A DNA stretch of 64,000 nt from Lenzites betulinus (taxonomy: Eukaryota; Basidiomycota; Agaricomycetes; Polyporales; Polyporaceae), in contig JABYQU010000011.1 of assembly GCA_022264855.1 (NCBI GenBank), positions 620,001 to 684,000 on the forward strand. The letters run 5' to 3'. The position numbers and the translations under genes are program-made. Under the pieces are notes generated by a model. It worked only from the letters and a program-made list of their open reading frames with translations. It was not told the origin of the DNA and searched no databases. Positions 59,603 to 64,000 of the stretch are shown here, piece by piece (within the stretch, counting starts at the first letter, position 1; the number at the start of each line of letters is the position of its first letter).

Positions 59603-62383
59603 ATGATGTCGCCGCCGACACCACCCCAGGTCTCTCTGAAGTGGACCCACACCCCTGAAGAGGTTAAGATATGGATGCAGGAGGCTATCGATGATTATCA
59701 CGCTGTTGAGGATCGCGTAGCCGCACTGCAGCCTGATGATTGCACCTTCGAATCGGTTTGTTGCATACCACGATACTGTGTTTTTTCGTGGCTAAACATT
59801 GTGCTAAACTGTCTTATAGGTTTTTGTACGATTCTCTGGCTTCCGTATGTCTCCGGATTGATCTCATTCAGCGACTTTGTAGCTGGCCCTCGCCCTGGCG
59901 GAAGCCGAGCGCATCACGATCGTAGAGCAGTTGCCCCTATACCAGAACGTCTCCCCTTCAAAGGACCTGCGCGAGGCGTCTGACGCTGCGGCGATGTTGA
60001 TGAAGAATTTCCTTGTCGACTCTTCCATGCGCCTGGACGTATTCCGTGCAAAGCAGGTAGCGAAGGCGAACATTAAACGAACCGGCAAAGCCCTTTCTGA
60101 AGAGGAGCAACGCCTGGTGGAGAAGACGATCCTGGACGGCTCGCGCGCAGGTCTTGCACTGCCTGAGGCGGAGAGAGAGCAACTGACGAGGTTGAATAAG
60201 GAGTTGTCTCAAGCATGTGGCGAGTTTTGCGTAAGTAGCGGTGTGAATCATGATACACATCAGCATACTAATATTCCACAGAGCAATTGCAACGAAGAGA
60301 ACGTGAGTCTATCTGGTATCAGACATAAGTACAATACGCCGAACTTCCTCTTGCAGGGCCATGTCTCGTTCACACTGGAAGAGCTCAAGGGCGTTCCCGC
60401 CGACGTGATCGCCGGTTACACCAAACGGTCAGAAGACGACAAGGACGTTTACGACGTAACCTTCCAATATCCTGACATGCTCCCTCTGGTATATATCCTA
60501 ACACAACCTTTTCATCGCTCGTATGACTCACGCTAATTGGTAATCAGCTTAAGTGCGCAGAGAACCCAGAGACGCGCCGCATTGCGTACGGAGGCTTCGA
60601 GGGCCGTCTGGCTGTGAATGAGCCTGTCTTGAACAAGATGCTTCAGCTCCGCCGCCAGGTCGCTAAACTGCTTGGCTATGCCTCTTGGGCCGACTATGTT
60701 ACGGAAGTCAAAATGGTCAAGACCGCGAAGGGCGTTGAAAAGGTATGCAGACTCCTCCCGCTGATCAAAATATCCTAAGATTCCCCCAGTTTCTCTCGAA
60801 CGTCGCAGATCAGTTACACCCCATCGGCCTGAAAGATCGGGAGGTGCTTCTCGCGCTGAAGAAGACAGAGCACGAAGAGAAGGGGTTGCCTTTCGATGGA
60901 GAATTCTACGTGTGGGATAACAAGTATTACGAACGGATGCAAGTTGAGAAGAGCCTCAGTCTGGATCAACAGCTTGTCAAAGAGCACTTCCCCGTTCCTG
61001 TCGTAGTGCCCGCCATTCTTGAGATCTACCAAACTCTCCTGGGTGTCCAGTTCGTAGAGAGCGAAGGGGAGACTTGGCACCCAGGTATGAACAACATCGG
61101 ACATATGGCCTAGTGACTTACAATGAAGTCTGGCAGATGTGCAGCTATATGCAGTCTGGGAGAAGGACGCAACCGAGCCGTCCGACTTCCTAGGCTACCT
61201 TTACCTCGACATATACCCACGAGGTTCGTATTGAACATTGTCATCTCACTCTTCTTCAGCTCACGCCCTCCCGTACCGCCAGAATTCAAATTCTCCGGAG
61301 CAGCCGTCTGGCCAATAGTCCCGGGCTACGATATGGCTAACGGCACACGGCGCTATCCAGTCGCCGCCATGGTCGCGAATCTCGCAAAGCCTATTCCCGG
61401 GCGGCCTGCGCTGATGCAGCACTCGGACGTGGTGACGTTCTTCCACGAGATAGGGCACGCCTTCCATGAGCTACTCAGCCGGACGCGGTTTGCCCGTTTC
61501 CATGGGACAACCGTCGCGCTCGATTTCGGGGAGGCCCCGTCGCAGATGCTGGAAAACTGGTACGTCTGAGCTTGCGGACGGGGGGAGGGGTTCAGGCTTA
61601 CGAGCGGAGATCAGGTGCTATGAGCCCAAGGTCCTTCAGCGCATGTCGAGCCACTATGAGACCGGGAAACCGCTTGATGCCGACTTGGCTGAGAGCATCA
61701 GGAAAAGGCGAGTGCCGCCAAGAAATATATGTGGCGATTCGTAGTATGCTCACCTACCATATCATAGCCGATATGTCAACGTTGGATTGTCCTATTTAAC
61801 TCAGGTCCATTTCTCCACCTTCGACCTCAAGGTGCATGTCGATGAAGGTAGGCTAAGCCCACCCCTCGGTCAAGTTATGATTTTACACCTACTCAATGGC
61901 GCTCCCAGAGTCCGCTGATTACACGAAGCTCTGGAATGATATACGCGAATCCGTAGGCCTCCTTAAAAGTGGCCCCCTCCGCGGCGCGCCCTATACATTC
62001 GACCACATCGCTGGAGGATATGACGTCGGGCTCTACGGGTGTGCCAATATCCGGGCATTCTCGCTCGAAGATGATGCTAATGAGCTATGACGCAGGTATA
62101 TGTACTCGCTCGTGTTCGCAGCGGACATGTACGCGACCGTGTTCCAGGCCGACCCGCTCGACCCCGAGCGCGGGCGGCGCTATCGCGAGAAGGTCCTTCG
62201 TCCGGGGAGTAGCAAGGACGAGAGTGATATTCTGAAGGTCAATTGAGTACCTACGCTCCGTGTTCCCTTCTACCGTCGCTGATAGAGCATTTTTCTGACT
62301 TGTAGGACTTCCTAGGCCGGGAGCCCAATGCCGAGGCGTTCGCCCAACAGCTGTTTGGGACCCACACGCTGTCCTTGGCGTGA
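59603..62383 (+). CDS. M3 metallopeptidase, copy 2 (no mitochondrial leader)
   Basis: Paralogue of the M3 peptidase at 11464-14488 and closely similar along its whole length. It starts MMSPPTPPQVSLKWTHTPEE, the point reached in copy 1 only after the presequence, so it is predicted cytosolic. The zinc motif is HEIGHAFHE (copy 1 HEMGHVFHG), with FGEAPSQMLENW, CYEPKVLQRMSSHYET, HIAGGYDVGLYGY and FLGREPNAEAF all present. It ends GTHTLSLA. The same intron positions recur, including a 6-nt exon at 59820-59825. One intron (61708-61767) uses a GC donor where copy 1 has GT. It looked broken at first because of stops after RKR, but the GC-AG join restores KSRYVNVGLSYL. The gene therefore appears intact. 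The Gly to Glu change right after HxxGHxFH may affect activity. Confidence 0.87.
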
Positions 62384-62493
62384 TAACACACGTGGACGTT
62401 CGGCGTGTGTAGTGAACAAGTGTATGTGTATTCAATTGTACAAGTCGTTTGGTTTAGAATTTTGAGCTGCATAGCATAGATGCTGGATGCTTT

Positions 62494-63567
62494 CTAGATA
62501 CCTTTGGAGGCGAGGAAGTCCAGAACGTTCTGGCTGATCTCCTCGAGTGAGGTCTCCCTGCGCGAATTGTCAGCCATCTCTACGAATGTGAGTGCAGCAC
62601 AGTAAGGTAGACTCACAAAGCAAAGTGGCCAGCGTCCACAAACTTCACAATCGCGTCCGGATTGTCCCTCTTGAAGGCTTCAGCCCCTGCCGGAACGAAG
62701 ATCGCGTCGTTCTTGCCCCATATGGCGAGGGTCGGCGGGCGACGGGTGCGGAAATAGGCCTGGAATTGCGGGTATAGCGCGACGTTGTTCTGATAGTCGA
62801 CGAAGAACCCAGCCTGGATCTGGGCGTTTCCAGGTCGGGTCATCAGGTAGTAGTCGAGGTTGTACGTCTCGGGCGGGATTACGGACGGATCCGGCGAGCC
62901 GTCGACGTACTGTACAGGAAGTGTAAATGCGATGAGTGACAACGAGCGGACGTATCAAAGTGTGTACACATACCTGCGACTTCGTAACGTCAAAGCTGAG
63001 GAAGTCTTCCAGTGCTTTGATTTTTTCGGGAGTAGGGTTCGCCCAGACATCCTCGAAAGGAGCCCAGAACGATGCTCCCAATCCCTCCACATACGCGTTG
63101 CCATTTTGCGTGATTATGGCTGTGATCGCTTCAGGTCGCTGGAGGGCAAGTCTGAATAGTAATGATCGTGAGTGTTCGAAACCGGTCCCAATTCAAATCG
63201 TGGTGTCTTACCGGTAGGCAGTGGGTGCGCCATAATCAAAGACATACACGGAGAACTTAGTGATCTTCAGAGCGTCCAGGAATGCGGCGGTAGTGTTGGC
63301 GAGTGCGGCGAACGTATACTCGTACTTCCGCGCATCCGGCACGACGGTGAAGCCGTAACCGGGAAAGTCAGGAGCGATGACCCTGTACTTCTCAGCGAGG
63401 CGCGGGATGAGGTTGCGGTATTGGAAGGACGACGAGGGGAAGCCGTGCAACAGCAAGATGACAGGTAGGGCATTGGTATTTTGGGTGGAGGCGGGAACGG
63501 CTTCGCGGTAGAAGACCTCTACGCCGTTGTCGACGACGATTGTTTTGATCTGGGTGGGAGCAGCCAT
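62494..63567 (-). CDS. Epoxide-hydrolase-like alpha/beta hydrolase, copy 2
   Basis: Paralogue of the gene at 52043-53109, in opposite orientation, with the same start (MAAPTQIKT) and the same three intron positions. The catalytic set is kept: LLHGFPSSSFQYRNLIP, IAPDFPGYGFTVVP, VYVFDYGAPTAYR (Asp nucleophile), LAIWGKNDAIFVP and VDAGHFALE. Differences lie mainly in the cap (EGLGASFWAPFEDVWANPTP against EGLGASHWATSRAVWADPTP) and at the C-terminus (FLASKGI), so substrate preference may differ. Frames are intact. It is convergent with M3 copy 2, with about 110 bp between the stops. Confidence 0.9.
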
Positions 63568-64000
63568 TGTGAGCCGATGTTTCTAAGAATGCAGCTGGGA
63601 GTTGTGCAGTGCATCGACCAGCAGATGAACATGTCCATTTATACATGAAGAGCACCGCTAGACGAATCTCGTAGCCGCCTCGCACAAGAGCACACGAGAG
63701 GGGCTTTCTAACCAGAAGCCTAAATCCAAATTGCAAATTAGCGCATGACTGAGACTGCCAGCTGATGGATGAGTACTAGTAAGAGCTGAAGTAAGCACGT
63801 CAGTCAGGCGAACATCCTATATGCCTTCCTGAAAAGGAGCTTAGAAATATGACATCAATAAGACGCGGTTATTAGACAACGGAGAGAAGGTGTAGCAGTC
63901 GGTGCTGAACGTTGAACGTGGAGCACTGATGAGCGTAAGCGCCTAGGTTGGCGCTTGCGCTTGCGCCTCTACTACGACTGCAGCTAGTCCTCAGCGTTGT
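63568..64000. other. Promoter side of hydrolase copy 2, right edge
   Basis: 433 bp without a supported gene; contains the TATA box of the hydrolase and a small ggcgcttgcgcttgcgc repeat near 63951. Confidence 0.45.
63638..63643 (-). promoter_or_regulatory. TATA box of hydrolase copy 2
   Basis: TATAAA on the minus strand, 71 nt upstream of the start codon at 63567. Confidence 0.45.

Noticed and set aside
59603..62383. Reading M3 copy 2 as a pseudogene because of stops after RKR and other short frames
   Set aside because: All breaks are explained by short introns, one with a GC donor, and the conserved blocks join in frame up to the stop.

Overview
The window is nuclear DNA of a filamentous basidiomycete, most likely an Agaricomycete of the polypore type. 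The evidence is many short introns (about 45-60 nt), GC-rich coding DNA, and gene families typical of these fungi: Ure2p-like glutathione transferases, a questin-oxidase-like protein, an orphan seven-helix receptor and a carrier-less NRPS-like enzyme. Genes sit on both strands and all but a few are interrupted by introns. All joins given here were made by eye from splice signals and protein conservation.

Layout. 1-1266: nothing recognised. 1267-2976: mitochondrial alternative oxidase. 3829-6646: two tandem glutathione transferases with the same exon pattern. 7287-7870: a 584-bp non-autonomous hAT-type transposon with perfect 8-bp target duplications, directly upstream of a PET127-like mitochondrial RNA-processing gene (7989-10289). 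11464-14488: M3 metallopeptidase with a probable mitochondrial presequence, divergent from a MAP kinase kinase (14771-16314). 16744-19102: RIO1 kinase. 19351-20067: membrane protein. 21308-21667: small secreted cysteine-rich protein. 22478-25531: ARL8 GTPase, RPN13 and an SCOC-like coiled-coil protein. 25750-26871: F-box protein. 27275-32387: RAD50. 32388-35649: a 3.3-kb stretch without a recognisable gene.

35650-39710: adenylation domain fused directly to a membrane ferric-reductase-like module. 40335-42070: orphan receptor. 43450-44681: pRiA4b ORF-3-like protein. 45062-46875: questin-oxidase-like protein. 47532-51344: splicing helicase PRP2/DHX16, followed by a decayed copy of its own first exon. 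52043-53109: epoxide-hydrolase-like enzyme. 54187-57061: MPS1/TTK checkpoint kinase. 57810-58919: urease chaperone UreG. 59603-62383 and 62494-63567: second copies of the M3 peptidase and of the epoxide-hydrolase-like enzyme.

How the genes relate. Most are single-copy housekeeping genes (splicing, ribosome biogenesis, DNA repair, spindle checkpoint, proteasome, GTPase traffic) in ordinary divergent or convergent arrangement. The accessory layer is a set of recently duplicated detoxification or turnover genes (two glutathione transferases, two epoxide-hydrolase-like enzymes, two M3 peptidases), the transposon, the secreted protein and the NRPS-like reductase. No prokaryotic-style system or CRISPR array is present. 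The most unusual signals are the NRPS-like fusion, the hAT element beside PET127, exons of only 6 and 9 nt, GC-AG introns, and the relic PRP2 exon.
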